Positions 28,929 through 39,921 of a stretch of 64,000 nt of DNA are shown here, piece after piece. The stretch is from Pantoea sp. Lij88 (lineage in GTDB: Bacteria > Pseudomonadota > Gammaproteobacteria > Enterobacterales > Enterobacteriaceae). The stretch is from contig NZ_CP118269.1 in assembly GCF_030062155.1 (NCBI RefSeq), positions 1,364,001-1,428,000 of the forward strand. Reading direction: 5' to 3'. The first letter of the stretch is position 1; the number at the start of each line of letters is the position of its first letter. The notes under the pieces were generated by a model, which saw only the letters and a list, made by a program, of their open reading frames with translations, was not told the DNA's origin and ran no database searches. A program made the position numbers and the translations under genes.

Positions 28929-29795
28929 ATGCACATTACGCTGCGGCAAATCGAAGTGTTCACCGAAGTGCTTAAGAGCGGTTCCACGACCCAGGCCTCG
29001 CAACTGCTGGCGCTGTCGCAGTCGGCGGTCAGCGCAGCGCTGGCCGATCTGGAGAGCCAGCTCGGGGTGCAGTTATTTGACCGCGTTGGCAAACGGCTGG
29101 TGCTGAATGAGCATGGGCGGCTGCTTTATCCGCGAGCGGTCGGGCTGCTGGAGCAGGCAGGGGAAATTGAGCAACTGTTTAAAGAGGATAACGGCGCGAT
29201 CCGCATCTTCGCCAGCAGCACCATCGGTAACTATCTGCTGCCGGGCATGATGGCGGCTTATCGTCGTGATTTTCCCGGTCTGCCGCTGGAGCTGAGCGTG
29301 GGCAACAGTCAGGATGTGATTCAGGCGGTTTCCGATTTCCGTGTAGATGTGGGTTTGATTGAAGGACCGTGCCACATGACCGAGCTGGTCAGCGAACCCT
29401 GGCTGGAAGATGAGCTGGTGGTGTTTGCTGCGCCCGATGCTGCAATTCTGCAACAGCCGGTCACGCTGAAAACGCTGGCGGAAGCGCCGTGGATCCTGCG
29501 CGAACGCGGCTCCGGAACCCGTGAAATCGTCGATTATCTGCTGCTGTCGCACCTGCCGAGTTTTCAGCTGGGCATGGAGCTGGGCAACTCCGAAGCGATC
29601 AAACATGCGGTGCGGCACGGCATGGGTATCAGCTGTCTTTCTCGCCGGGTAATTGCCGATCTGCTGGAGGCGGGCACGCTGACAGAACTGACCATTCCGC
29701 TGCCGCGACTGACCCGGACGCTCTATCGTATTCATCACCGGCAGAAGCATATTTCAAAGGCACTGACGCGCTTTTTGTCCTATTGCCGTGAGTGA
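28929..29795 (+). CDS. yeiE: LysR-family regulator YeiE
   Basis: 288 residues. N-terminal winged helix-turn-helix ([23 protein letters not shown], about 20-42), then a periplasmic-binding-like effector domain ([18 protein letters not shown] from residue 92). The order yeiH-yeiE-lysP is that of E. coli. In several enterobacteria YeiE has been linked to sulfite and iron responses; which effector holds here cannot be seen. AAGAGGCG precedes the ATG, and the divergent gap to yeiH carries the shared control region. Confidence 0.93.
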   Translation: MHITLRQIEVFTEVLKSGSTTQASQLLALSQSAVSAALADLESQLGVQLFDRVGKRLVLNEHGRLLYPRAVGLLEQAGEIEQLFKEDNGAIRIFASSTIGNYLLPGMMAAYRRDFPGLPLELSVGNSQDVIQAVSDFRVDVGLIEGPCHMTELVSEPWLEDELVVFAAPDAAILQQPVTLKTLAEAPWILRERGSGTREIVDYLLLSHLPSFQLGMELGNSEAIKHAVRHGMGISCLSRRVIADLLEAGTLTELTIPLPRLTRTLYRIHHRQKHISKALTRFLSYCRE

Positions 29796-29911
29796 CTGCT
29801 AATAATCCGGGCGCGATCATGAACTTAACTAATAACAGCATGGCATCGCTATACAGAGGCGGTCTGGCTGCTACAATCGCGCCTCATTTTTACCCAGCGT
29901 AGCGTTAACAC

Positions 29912-31378
29912 ATGCATAATGACTCAAAAACAACACAACAACCTGCATTACGACGTGCGTTAAAAGCCCGTCATCTGACGATGATCGCCATCGGCGGTTC
30001 CATCGGTACCGGCCTGTTTGTCGCCTCCGGCGCAACTATCGCTCAGGCTGGCCCCGGCGGGGCTCTCCTCTCCTATATGCTGATCGGCCTGATGGTCTAC
30101 TTCCTGATGACCAGTCTCGGTGAGCTGGCCGCCTTCATGCCCGTATCGGGTTCTTTCGCCACTTATGGCGCGAAATATGTCGAAGAGGGCTTTGGTTTCG
30201 CGCTCGGCTGGAACTACTGGTACAACTGGGCGGTGACCATCGCGGTTGACCTGGTCGCGTCACAGCTGGTGATGACCTACTGGTTCCCCGATACGCCTGG
30301 CTGGATCTGGAGCGCGCTGTTCCTGGGCCTGATATTCCTGCTCAATTACATCTCGGTAAAAGGCTTTGGCGAGGCAGAATACTGGTTCTCGCTGATTAAA
30401 GTCGCCACCGTGATTATCTTTATCATCGTGGGCGTGCTGATGATCACCGGTATTATGCGCGGTGCGGAGCATGCGGGCTGGCAGAACTGGCAGGTGGGTG
30501 ATGCGCCATTTGCAGGCGGCTTTGCGGCGATGATTGGCGTGGCGATGATTGTGGGATTCTCCTTCCAGGGCACCGAGCTGATCGGTATCGCGGCGGGCGA
30601 ATCTGAAGACCCGGCGAAAAATATCCCGCGCGCGGTGCGGCAGATTTTCTGGCGTATCCTGCTGTTCTATGTGTTCGCCATCCTGATTATCAGTCTGATC
30701 CTGCCGTACACCGATCCGCAGTTACTGCATAACGACATTGACGATATCAGCGTCAGCCCGTTCACGCTGGTGTTCCGGAACGCCGGTCTGCTCTCTGCGG
30801 CAGCAGTGATGAATGCGGTGATCCTGACGGCGGTGCTGTCAGCCGGTAACTCCGGTATGTACGCTTCAACGCGCATGTTGTACAACCTGGCCTCCGAAGG
30901 CAAAGCGCCGCGCATTTTCGCGAAGCTCTCTAAGGGCGGCGTTCCGCGCAATGCCTTATGGGCGACGACCGTGGTGGCCGGGCTGTGTTTCCTGACCTCT
31001 AAGTTTGGTAATCAGGAAGTTTATCTGTGGCTGCTGAATACCTCAGGCATGACCGGTTTTATCGCCTGGCTGGGTATTGCCATCAGTCACTATCGCTTCC
31101 GTCGCGGCTATGTCGCTCAGGGACATGACCTGAACGATCTGCCTTACCGTTCCGGCTTCTTCCCGCTGGGACCGATCTTTGCCTTCGTGCTTTGCCTGAT
31201 CATCACGCTGGGCCAGAACTATCAGGCATTCCTCAACGACAGCATCGACTGGTACGGCGTAGCGGCAACCTACATTGGTCTTCCGCTGTTCCTGATTATC
31301 TGGTTCGGATTCAGGCTGACGCGCGGCAGTCGTTTCGTGAAGTACAGCGAGATGGAGTTCCCGGTTCACAAAGATTAG
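29912..31378 (+). CDS. lysP: lysine-specific permease LysP
   Basis: 488 residues, 489 in E. coli. Twelve membrane segments of the amino-acid/polyamine/organocation superfamily; GGSIGTGLFVASGATIAQAGPGG in helix 1 and FQGTELIGIAAGESEDPAKNIPRA in helix 6 are the substrate-site and family signatures. Imports lysine with protons and, in E. coli, holds the acid sensor CadC inactive. A TACAAT -10 lies about 45 bp upstream. No intrinsic terminator follows directly; a palindromic repeat with extended arms occupies the 3' flank. Confidence 0.95.
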   Translation: MHNDSKTTQQPALRRALKARHLTMIAIGGSIGTGLFVASGATIAQAGPGGALLSYMLIGLMVYFLMTSLGELAAFMPVSGSFATYGAKYVEEGFGFALGWNYWYNWAVTIAVDLVASQLVMTYWFPDTPGWIWSALFLGLIFLLNYISVKGFGEAEYWFSLIKVATVIIFIIVGVLMITGIMRGAEHAGWQNWQVGDAPFAGGFAAMIGVAMIVGFSFQGTELIGIAAGESEDPAKNIPRAVRQIFWRILLFYVFAILIISLILPYTDPQLLHNDIDDISVSPFTLVFRNAGLLSAAAVMNAVILTAVLSAGNSGMYASTRMLYNLASEGKAPRIFAKLSKGGVPRNALWATTVVAGLCFLTSKFGNQEVYLWLLNTSGMTGFIAWLGIAISHYRFRRGYVAQGHDLNDLPYRSGFFPLGPIFAFVLCLIITLGQNYQAFLNDSIDWYGVAATYIGLPLFLIIWFGFRLTRGSRFVKYSEMEFPVHKD

Positions 31379-31417
31379 ATCTGTGCGCTGGCGCTGTTGA
31401 GGCAGATGCCTGCCACA

Positions 31418-31585
31418 GCGCTTTGAGGTTGCAGATGAGCCACATGCTCAGGGAGCATACGTCTTTCGCAAAGACGCAAAAAACGCCATCCCTGGCATGC
31501 TCAGCGCGGGCCATCCCTGGCCCGCGATGCTTTGCTCCAGACGTATGCTCCCATCGCTTTAAGTACTGGAGCAGCCTCAAAGCGC
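31418..31585 (+). repeat. palindromic repeat copy 2 with extra outer arms
   Basis: The 110-bp unit runs 31447-31556: terminal stem GGGAGCATACGTCT / AGACGTATGCTCCC (14 perfect pairs), then AAAGACGCAAA, hairpin GCCA-TCCC-TGGC, and hairpin CGCGGGCCA-TCCC-TGGCCCGCG. The C-to-T change in the left arm is matched by G-to-A in the right arm relative to the other copies. An 11-bp perfect outer repeat GCGCTTTGAGG / CCTCAAAGCGC (31418-31428 and 31575-31585) encloses it. Lies between lysP and the Fur-box promoter. Confidence 0.85.
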
Positions 31586-31656
31586 CGTGTCTGCCGGTAT
31601 CCTGCCTATAACAACACCATTTTTTACTGTTTTTTCACGTCTCGCTTATGTTCTCG

Positions 31657-31675
31657 AATTGATAATTATTATCAC
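31657..31675. promoter_or_regulatory. Fur box
   Basis: GATAAT-T-ATTATC, a perfect 6-1-6 palindrome flanked by AATT and AC, as in the Fur consensus. It lies 53 bp upstream of the FecCD-type permease ATG, in its presumed promoter. Iron repression inferred. Confidence 0.8.
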
Positions 31676-31727
31676 CTGCACTATTGTGGCTGCGTTTTCT
31701 GACGTGATAGCCACACAGGGTTCAAAC

Positions 31728-32804
31728 ATGACTACCGAAACTTCGCTGCTGGCGGGGGAAGAGACGCTTCACCACACCATGCAAAATTACCATCAGGTGC
31801 TGCGACGCCGCCTGATCTGGATTGGCGTATTACTGGTGGCAATTGTTGCCTCGCTGATTCTCGATTTCACGCTGGGTCCGGCCGGACTCTCACTTGATAC
31901 GCTGTGGAACACGCTGCTTAACCCCGACAGCGTTGATGCCGGCACCCGCGTCATTGTCTGGGACATTCGTCTGCCCTATGCGCTGATGGCGCTGGTGGTG
32001 GGTCTGTCGCTGGGCCTCGCCGGTGCAGAAATGCAGACCATCCTGAACAACCCGCTGGCCAGCCCATTTACGCTCGGTGTCTCATCGGCGGCGGCGTTTG
32101 GTGCCGCGCTGGCCATCATCCTCGGCGTGGGTATTCCTGGTATTCCGGATCAGTGGTTAATCTCTGCCAACGCCTTTGTCTTTGCGCTGTTTGCTGCGCT
32201 GATGCTGGATGCGGTGACCCGCTGGACGCAGGTCTCCTCGGCGGGCGTGGTGCTGTTCGGTATTGCGCTGGTCTTCACCTTTAACGCGCTGGTCTCAATG
32301 ATGCAGTTCATCGCCAGCGAAGATACCCTGCAGGGCCTGGTGTTCTGGACCATGGGCAGCCTGGCGCGCGCCTCCTGGGAGAAGCTGGGCGTGCTGACCG
32401 TGGCGCTGGCCATTCTGGTGCCGTTCTCAATGTTGAGCAGCTGGAAACTGACGGCGCTGCGTCTGGGCGAAGACCGTGCGGTGAGCTTTGGCATTGACGT
32501 GCGTCGTCTGCGCCTGACGACCCTGCTGCGCATCAGTATCCTCTCGGCGCTGGCCGTGGCGTTTGTCGGACCGATCGGCTTCATTGGCCTGGTCGCTCCC
32601 CACATTGCCCGCATGATGTTTGGCGAAGATCACCGCTTCTACCTGCCAGCCAGTGCGCTGGTTGGCGCGCTGGTATTGTCGCTGGCGTCTGTCGCCTCGA
32701 AAAACCTGATCCCCGGCGTGATCATCCCGGTCGGCATCGTCACCTCACTGATTGGGGTGCCGTTCTTCCTGAGTATTATTCTGCGTCATCGGGGGACGGT
32801 ATGA
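31728..32804 (+). CDS. FecCD-type iron-siderophore ABC transporter permease
   Basis: 358 residues from the ATG at 31728. Nine to ten membrane segments; family signatures RLPYALMALVVGLSLGLAGAEMQ, NNPLASPFTLGVSSAAAFGA, and GPIGFIGLVAPHIARMM near 285, the loop that touches the ATPase. Preceded by a Fur box and overlapping the ATPase gene by four bases, so a Fur-controlled ferric-siderophore or heme importer is likely. Unlike FepDG it is a single permease, presumably a homodimer. No binding-protein gene or outer-membrane receptor is adjacent. The locus occupies the E. coli position of cirA. The exact ligand is unknown. Confidence 0.9.
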   Translation: MTTETSLLAGEETLHHTMQNYHQVLRRRLIWIGVLLVAIVASLILDFTLGPAGLSLDTLWNTLLNPDSVDAGTRVIVWDIRLPYALMALVVGLSLGLAGAEMQTILNNPLASPFTLGVSSAAAFGAALAIILGVGIPGIPDQWLISANAFVFALFAALMLDAVTRWTQVSSAGVVLFGIALVFTFNALVSMMQFIASEDTLQGLVFWTMGSLARASWEKLGVLTVALAILVPFSMLSSWKLTALRLGEDRAVSFGIDVRRLRLTTLLRISILSALAVAFVGPIGFIGLVAPHIARMMFGEDHRFYLPASALVGALVLSLASVASKNLIPGVIIPVGIVTSLIGVPFFLSIILRHRGTV

Positions 32805-33592
32805 TGGAACAGGGTCTGACGTTACGCGGCTTCAGTGCCGGTTACCCAAAAAACAAAGTCATCGATAATCTCAATATCGCACCGCTGCCGCGCGGTGAAA
32901 TCACCGTGCTGCTGGGGCCCAATGGCTGCGGTAAATCGACGCTGCTGCGCGCGCTGGCCGGGCTGAATAAAGGTCAGGGCGAAATGTGGCTCAACGGTGA
33001 GGATCTCATGACTCAGCCGTTTGCCCGCCGTGCGAAGAACGTGGTCTATCTGCCGCAGTCACTGCCTGCGGGCGTGCATCTGCATGTGCTGGAGTCGATC
33101 ATCGTGGCGCAGCGTGCCTCTGGGGGTCTGCACAGCGCCAGCAGTGAAGCGGAAATCATGCATCTGCTGGAGCAGCTCGGCATTGCCCATCTGGCGATGC
33201 GCTACCTCGATCAGCTCTCTGGCGGACAGAAGCAGCTGGTCGGTCTGGCGCAGTCCCTGATTCGTCGTCCTAAGCTGCTGCTGCTGGATGAACCGCTGAG
33301 CGCACTGGATCTTAACTATCAGTTCCACGTCATGGATCTGGTACGCCGTGAAACCGCTCAGCGCAACATCGTGACGGTGGTGGTGGTGCATGATATCAAC
33401 ATCGCGCTGCGTCATGCGCAGCATGCGCTGATGCTGAAGCAGGGTGCGCTGGTGGCGGAAGGGCAGCCGGATAAGGTGATTACCCCGGCTACGCTGGCAA
33501 AAGTGTATGGCGTGAATGGCCGTATCGAACACTGCTCACGCGGCATTCCGCAGGTGATGATCGATGGGCTGACCGGTCCGGCACTGGTCTGA
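32801..33592 (+). CDS. iron-siderophore ABC transporter ATP-binding protein
   Basis: 263 residues. Walker A LGPNGCGKSTLLRAL near residue 38, Q-loop YLPQSLP, signature LSGGQKQLVGLAQSL near 138, Walker B LLLLDEPLSALD, and switch His in VVVHDINIALRHA. FepC/FhuC-type. The ATG overlaps the permease stop (ATGA). Second and last gene of the two-gene unit; a bidirectional terminator follows. Its binding protein must be encoded elsewhere. Confidence 0.93.
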   Translation: MMEQGLTLRGFSAGYPKNKVIDNLNIAPLPRGEITVLLGPNGCGKSTLLRALAGLNKGQGEMWLNGEDLMTQPFARRAKNVVYLPQSLPAGVHLHVLESIIVAQRASGGLHSASSEAEIMHLLEQLGIAHLAMRYLDQLSGGQKQLVGLAQSLIRRPKLLLLDEPLSALDLNYQFHVMDLVRRETAQRNIVTVVVVHDINIALRHAQHALMLKQGALVAEGQPDKVITPATLAKVYGVNGRIEHCSRGIPQVMIDGLTGPALV

Positions 33593-33651
33593 GAATCGGG
33601 CGGGGCCTGGGTTTAAGCCCGCGTTCCGCCAGTACAGCATGCAGAAAAGTT

Positions 33652-33673
33652 CAGGGCCGCAAATGCGGCCCTG
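33652..33673. terminator. bidirectional terminator between the iron ABC genes and yeiG
   Basis: CAGGGCCGC-AAAT-GCGGCCCTG, nine perfect pairs; ATTATTT follows on the plus strand, AACTTTTC on the minus strand. Lies five bases from the yeiG stop codon. Confidence 0.75.
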
Positions 33674-33678
33674 ATTAT

Positions 33679-34521
33679 TTACGCCAGCAGATGCTGAGCA
33701 TGGAAGCGCAGATGATCTTCCACGAAGCTGGCAATAAAGAAGTAGCTATGGTCATAACCCGGCTGAATACGCAGCGTCAGCGGGAAGCCCACCTCTTGAG
33801 CGATCTCTTCTAACCGCTCCGGTTGCAGCTGATCGGCCAGGAACTGATCGCTGTCGCCCTGATCGATCAGCATCGGCAGCCGATGGGACACCTCCGCCAT
33901 CAGCTGGCAGCTGTCATATTCCCGCCACGCCGCACGATCGTCGCCCAGATAGGCCTGGAACGCTTTCTGGCCCCACGGCACCTGCATGGGATTCACAATC
34001 GGCGCAAAGGCAGACGCCGAGGCAAAGCGATTACCCAGACGCAGCGCCAGCATCAGTGCACCGTGTCCGCCCATGGAGTGACCCATAATCGACTGACGTT
34101 CACTGACCTTGAAGTTATCCGCAATCAGGGCGGGCAACTCGCTGCTCAGATAGTCGAACATGCGGAAATGACTGGCCCAGGGTTGCTGGGTGGCATTGAG
34201 ATAAAATCCCGCGCCCTGGCCCAGATCGTATCCCTCATCGTTCGCCACACCGTCACCGCGCGGGCTGGTGTCCGGCATAATCAGCACCAGACCCAGTTCC
34301 GCCGCCACACGCTGTGCGCCCGCTTTGCTGGTGAAGTTCTCATCGTTGCAGGTCAGCCCGGCCAGAAACCAGACCACCGGCGGCGGTGCATCACCGTGCG
34401 GGGTCGGCAGATAGATGCTGAAGGTCATCGGGCAGTTCAGTACGCCTGACTGATGACGCCAGCGCTGCTGCCAGCCGCCAAAAATACGGTGTTCTTCCAG
34501 TAGCTCCAGAGTGGATGCCAT
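33679..34521 (-). CDS. yeiG: S-formylglutathione hydrolase
   Basis: 280 residues, alpha/beta-hydrolase of the esterase D group. Nucleophile Ser in [10 protein letters not shown] near residue 148, catalytic Asp in DQGDSDQFL near 224, His in [10 protein letters not shown] near 258. Cleaves S-formylglutathione to formate and glutathione, the second step of formaldehyde detoxification. It starts 12 bp after frmA on the same strand with a strong GGAGGCG Shine-Dalgarno. In E. coli yeiG stands alone at this locus and frmAB is elsewhere, so here the pathway genes are united. Confidence 0.95.
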   Translation of the reverse strand: MASTLELLEEHRIFGGWQQRWRHQSGVLNCPMTFSIYLPTPHGDAPPPVVWFLAGLTCNDENFTSKAGAQRVAAELGLVLIMPDTSPRGDGVANDEGYDLGQGAGFYLNATQQPWASHFRMFDYLSSELPALIADNFKVSERQSIMGHSMGGHGALMLALRLGNRFASASAFAPIVNPMQVPWGQKAFQAYLGDDRAAWREYDSCQLMAEVSHRLPMLIDQGDSDQFLADQLQPERLEEIAQEVGFPLTLRIQPGYDHSYFFIASFVEDHLRFHAQHLLA

Positions 34522-34533
34522 AACGCCTCCTGA

Positions 34534-35712
<1,179 letters not shown>

Positions 35713-35732
35713 TTAAACATAGCGTGGAACGC

Positions 35733-36644
35733 TTATTCCGCCGCCTGTAATGGGTGGATCAGCTCATCGTTGAGCGGGCGATCTTCAAATTGTTCAATAA
35801 TCAGGTACTTCAGCGCTTCAACATTCGGCGTAAAGGCGTCGCGTCGCCACATCAGCCAGGTGGCGGTGTCGCGATAAGCGGCGGGTAAGGTATGCGCCTG
35901 CACCCGTGACCGATCCGCCATCTGCTTCAGTACTGAAGCCGGGATCATCGCCACACCTGCACCGCCCGCCACGCAGGCCAGCATGGCGTGATAGGACTGA
36001 ATCTCCATCACATTATCGGGCGCGGTCTGGCTGTCGCGATACCAGCTCTCCAGCTTCACCCGGTAAGAGCAGCTGTTGCGAAAGGCAAACAGGGTATCGT
36101 CCTGCACATCGCGCGCGGTGGTGATTGGCCCATGATCCAGCCCGGTGATAAGAACCATCTCCTCGCGAAAAGCGATGCAGCCATTCAGATCGTCATGAGA
36201 AACCGGGCCATCCACCAGCGCAGCGGCCAGGGTGCCTTCACGGACCCGATCGATGATTTCGCCCGAGGTGCCGGTAATCAGCGACAGCGCCACTTTAGGA
36301 AAGCGCTGATGATAGGCGGCGAGCAGGCCGGGCAGGCGGGTCGCCGCGGTGCTCTCCATAGAGCCCAGCGCAAAGTTGCCCGCCGGTTCGCCGGTGCGGG
36401 TCATGCTCATCGCTTCTTCGCTTAATGCCAGAATACGCTGCGCATAATTCAGGAAATTATGGCCCATCGGCGATAAGCGAATGCGTTGCTTCTCACGAAT
36501 AAACAGATCCACACCCAATTCTTCTTCCAGCTGGCGCAGCCGCGTGGTGAGATTAGAGGGGACGCGATGCAGCTGTTCAGCTGCCCGCGCCAGAGAACCT
36601 GTTTCGGCGACGGAACAGAACATACGCAGCTGAACTAAATCCAT
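35733..36644 (-). CDS. LysR-family regulator, PtrR/YneJ-like
   Basis: 303 residues from the ATG at 36644, which follows GGAAGAGAAG; seven more codons are open upstream. N-terminal helix-turn-helix SLARAAEQLHRVPSNLTTRLRQLE, where the HRVPSNLTTR recognition helix is shared with E. coli PtrR (YneJ). The effector domain runs from about residue 90. It is divergent from an MFS exporter gene, the usual place for a LysR regulator of that gene, and also heads towards frmA-yeiG. Target and effector unknown. Confidence 0.85.
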   Translation of the reverse strand: MDLVQLRMFCSVAETGSLARAAEQLHRVPSNLTTRLRQLEEELGVDLFIREKQRIRLSPMGHNFLNYAQRILALSEEAMSMTRTGEPAGNFALGSMESTAATRLPGLLAAYHQRFPKVALSLITGTSGEIIDRVREGTLAAALVDGPVSHDDLNGCIAFREEMVLITGLDHGPITTARDVQDDTLFAFRNSCSYRVKLESWYRDSQTAPDNVMEIQSYHAMLACVAGGAGVAMIPASVLKQMADRSRVQAHTLPAAYRDTATWLMWRRDAFTPNVEALKYLIIEQFEDRPLNDELIHPLQAAE

Positions 36645-36761
36645 ATCTTCTCTTCCCGTAAGCAAGTTGGTTAATATTATTCACTTTCCGTGAGTTTAGT
36701 CATCCTGCATGCTGTTAGCAAGTCAGAAGAGATCTCAGGGCAGAACAACAGGAGTTCAGCA

Positions 36762-37889
36762 ATGGCGTTACGCGTCGCGCTCAGCGCATTTTTAACTTTA
36801 TTCGTGGCGATGGGCATTGGGCGATTCGCCTTTACGCCGCAGGTGCCGCTGATGATTCAGGCACACCAGCTGACACTCACCAGTGCCAGCCTGGTGGCAG
36901 CGCTCAACTATCTTGGCTATCTGTGTGGATCGTTCGATGCGATGCGCGCGCACCGGCGGGTCGAGTTACGGCTGCAGGCGGGCGTGTGGGGGGCGGTGAT
37001 CCTGACGCTGCTTTCGGCACTGGCAACCGGGCCCTGGCTGCATGGCGCCATCCGCTTTCTGATTGGCTGGGCCAGCGGCTGGGCGATGGTGCTGGTGGCA
37101 GCCTGGAGCAATGAACAGCTGCACCGGCATGGCCGGGCAGGCCTCTCGGCAGCCGTGTTTGCCGGGCCGGGCTGCGGAATTTTTGTCAGCGGTCTGCTGG
37201 GGGTAGCGCTGCACACATTCCAGGTCTCTGCCGGTCTGGCCTGGGCGGCTTACGGCGCGCTGGCGCTGCTGCTGATTGCGCTCATTACCCGTAACCTGCC
37301 GCGTCGCGGCGAACTGCATCGCCCGGATCAGGCCCCCGCGCCGCTGGTGCTGAATCGCAACCTTAAACGTCTGGTGCTGAGTTACAGTCTGGCGGGCTTT
37401 GGCTACATTCTGCCCGCCACCTTTTTGTCGCAGATGGCCGCCACACGCTTTCCTGATGGCATCTTCGCGCAGTTTGTCTGGCCGATATTTGGCGGCGCGG
37501 CGATGATCGGCATCGTGCTGGGGATCCTGACGCGGCGCTGGGGGCACAGCCATGTCCGCCTGGCCGTGGTGCTCTGGGCACAGGCGCTGGGCGTATTTGC
37601 TGCGGCACTGCTGCCCGGCTTCAGTGGCCTGCTGGCCGGTGCGCTGCTGGTGGGCGGTGGCTTCCTCAGCGTGGTGCAGCTTTCAATGCTCTGCGCCCGC
37701 GAACTGGCACCCAATCATCTGCGTTATATGGCTGGCCTGCTGACCACCGGCTACGCGGTCGGACAACTGGTCGGCCCGCTGCTCTCTTTTCTCTCCACGG
37801 CCCTGTTACATCGGCTGGAGCCAGCCCTGTGGGTGGCCGGGGTCAGCCTGGTCTGGGCGGGCCTGCTGGTCTGGCGAAGAATTGAGTGA
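36762..37889 (+). CDS. MFS transporter, YbfB/YjiJ family
   Basis: 375 residues from the ATG at 36762 (CAGGAG ahead), aligned with the family start MALRVALSAFLTLFVAMGIGRFAFTP. Twelve membrane segments; conserved MGIGRFAFTPQVPLM in the first helix and NYLGYLCGS in the second define the YbfB/YjiJ group (DUF4498-type MFS). Substrate unknown. The control gap with the divergent LysR gene contains TTCAC-TTTCC-GTGAG, a possible LysR-type half-site pair. Absent from this place in E. coli. Confidence 0.88.
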   Translation: MALRVALSAFLTLFVAMGIGRFAFTPQVPLMIQAHQLTLTSASLVAALNYLGYLCGSFDAMRAHRRVELRLQAGVWGAVILTLLSALATGPWLHGAIRFLIGWASGWAMVLVAAWSNEQLHRHGRAGLSAAVFAGPGCGIFVSGLLGVALHTFQVSAGLAWAAYGALALLLIALITRNLPRRGELHRPDQAPAPLVLNRNLKRLVLSYSLAGFGYILPATFLSQMAATRFPDGIFAQFVWPIFGGAAMIGIVLGILTRRWGHSHVRLAVVLWAQALGVFAAALLPGFSGLLAGALLVGGGFLSVVQLSMLCARELAPNHLRYMAGLLTTGYAVGQLVGPLLSFLSTALLHRLEPALWVAGVSLVWAGLLVWRRIE

Positions 37890-38013
37890 AAAGCTTTCAT
37901 CACCAATCTGATTGATTGCTGGATTCCCTGCAAAGAAAGTTTCACAATACGCGCCTGATTACAGGGCCCGCTGGCATTAGCACGCGGGCGCAACACCAGC
38001 CGGAGAAGAGTAC

Positions 38014-38679
38014 ATGAGCACCCTAAGTCAGGAAGCTGCCCTGGTTCACGAAGCGCTGCTTGCGCGTGGACTGGAAACGCCGTTACGTGCACCGACGCGC
38101 GACATAGATGACGAAACGCGTAAAAGCCTGATTGCCGGGCACATGACCGAAATTATGCAGCTGCTGAATCTGGATCTTGAAGATGACAGCCTGATGGAAA
38201 CGCCGCATCGCATTGCCAAAATGTATGTGGATGAGGTCTTTTCCGGTCTCGACTACGCCAACTTCCCGAAAATCACCGTCATTGAGAACAAAATGAAGGT
38301 TGATGAGATGGTGACCGTGCGTGATATCACCCTGACCAGCACCTGTGAACACCACTTTGTGATTATCGATGGCAAAGCCACCGTCGCCTATATTCCCAAG
38401 GAAAAGGTGATTGGCCTGTCGAAAATCAACCGCATTGTGCAGTTCTTCGCCCAGCGCCCGCAGGTGCAGGAGCGTCTGACGCAGCAGGTTCTGGTCGCAC
38501 TGCAGACGCTGCTGGGCACCAATAATGTGGCCGTGTCGATTGATGCGGTGCACTACTGCGTTAAAGCGCGTGGCGTAAAAGATGCCACCAGCGCCACCAC
38601 CACGACGTCGCTGGGCGGCCTGTTCAAGTCCAGTCAGAATACCCGTCAGGAATTTTTGCGCGCGGTGCGCCATAGTTGA
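38014..38679 (+). CDS. folE: GTP cyclohydrolase I
   Basis: 221 residues, 222 in E. coli. Converts GTP to dihydroneopterin triphosphate, first step of folate synthesis. Zinc Cys in [10 protein letters not shown] near residue 111 and Cys in [10 protein letters not shown] near 181, with the family signature [25 protein letters not shown] between. CGGAGAAG precedes the ATG. It is followed after 50 bp by yeiB, as in E. coli. Confidence 0.97.
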   Translation: MSTLSQEAALVHEALLARGLETPLRAPTRDIDDETRKSLIAGHMTEIMQLLNLDLEDDSLMETPHRIAKMYVDEVFSGLDYANFPKITVIENKMKVDEMVTVRDITLTSTCEHHFVIIDGKATVAYIPKEKVIGLSKINRIVQFFAQRPQVQERLTQQVLVALQTLLGTNNVAVSIDAVHYCVKARGVKDATSATTTTSLGGLFKSSQNTRQEFLRAVRHS

Positions 38680-38729
38680 GTCAACGGCGGGCGCATAACG
38701 TTGCCCGCCTCGTCAATGCAGGGTGCCGC

Positions 38730-39890
38730 ATGCAACGCTATCACGCGCTGGATTTCATTCGTGGATGTGCCATTCTCGGCATTCTCCTGCTCAATATTGT
38801 CGGCTTCGGCCTGCCTTCTGCCGCCTATCTGAATCCCGCCTGGCAGGGCAGCGTCAGCCTCTCCGATACCTGGACCTGGGCGCTCTCTGACGCCTTTGCT
38901 CAGCTCAAATTCCTCACTCTGTTTGCACTGCTGTTTGGCGCGGGTCTGCAAATGCAGCTGCCGCGCGGCAGTCGCTGGCTGACTGCCCGACTTTCGATTC
39001 TGGTCCTGATTGGTTTTGTGCACGGGATTTTCCTCTGGGAAGGGGACATCCTGCTGGACTACGGCATTATCGGACTGGTGATGTGGCGGGTGCTGCGCGA
39101 TGTCCCGTCAACCCGAAGCCTGATGAATACCGGTATTCTGCTCTACCTGTTGGGCTGCGGGGTACTGCTGGTGTTTGGGTCGATCTCCGATCCTGAACCG
39201 ACCAACTCCTGGCTGCCGGGCGCAGCCGATCTGCAATATGAACAGTACTGGAAACTCGCTGGTGGCTGGGAAGCGATACAGAACCGGCTGGATCATCTTT
39301 CGTCGGGGCTGATGGCGCTGGCAGCGCAGTATGGCTGGCAGCTGGCGGGCCTGATGATGATCGGTGCCGCACTGCTGCGCAGCGGCTGGCTGATCGGCGA
39401 ATTTCCTGCACAGCATTACCGTCAGGCGGCGGCGCTGCTGCTGACGATGGGCTTCTCCATTGCGGTGGCCGGTGTGGCAGCGCAGTGGCTGTTACATTGG
39501 GAATTCCGCTGGACTGCGTTTTACCTGCAGGCGCCGCGCGATCTGGCCAGTCCGCTGATCAGCCTGGGCTATGCCGCGCTCTGTCTGGCTTACTGGCCAC
39601 AGATCGCACGCTGGCGCATCAGCTACGCCATCCAGTGCGTGGGCCGCATGGCACTGACCAACTACCTGCTTCAGACGCTGATCTGCACCACGCTGTTCTA
39701 TCGCTTTGGCTTCTATATGCACTTCACCCGGCTGGAACTGGTCATGATGGTGCCTGCGGTGTGGCTCATTAATATCCTGTTTTCACTCATCTGGTTACAT
39801 TTCTTCGCACAGGGTCCGCTGGAATGGCTGTGGCGGCGGTTTACGCAGCTCTCTGCCGGTAAATCACGCATCACTGACAACGCCAGATAA
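38730..39890 (+). CDS. yeiB: DUF418 membrane protein YeiB
   Basis: 386 residues from the ATG at 38730, aligned with the E. coli start; the frame is open 18 codons upstream from a TTG that overlaps the folE stop. About ten membrane segments; family motifs HALDFIRGCAILGILLLNI at the start, KFLTLFALLFGAGLQM and the C-terminal VGRMALTNYLLQTLICTTLFY. An acyltransferase-3-related inner-membrane protein of unknown function. Probably cotranscribed with folE. Confidence 0.93.
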   Translation: MQRYHALDFIRGCAILGILLLNIVGFGLPSAAYLNPAWQGSVSLSDTWTWALSDAFAQLKFLTLFALLFGAGLQMQLPRGSRWLTARLSILVLIGFVHGIFLWEGDILLDYGIIGLVMWRVLRDVPSTRSLMNTGILLYLLGCGVLLVFGSISDPEPTNSWLPGAADLQYEQYWKLAGGWEAIQNRLDHLSSGLMALAAQYGWQLAGLMMIGAALLRSGWLIGEFPAQHYRQAAALLLTMGFSIAVAGVAAQWLLHWEFRWTAFYLQAPRDLASPLISLGYAALCLAYWPQIARWRISYAIQCVGRMALTNYLLQTLICTTLFYRFGFYMHFTRLELVMMVPAVWLINILFSLIWLHFFAQGPLEWLWRRFTQLSAGKSRITDNAR

Positions 39891-39921
39891 TGACCGCCAT
39901 CACAAAGGTTACAGAATTGTA

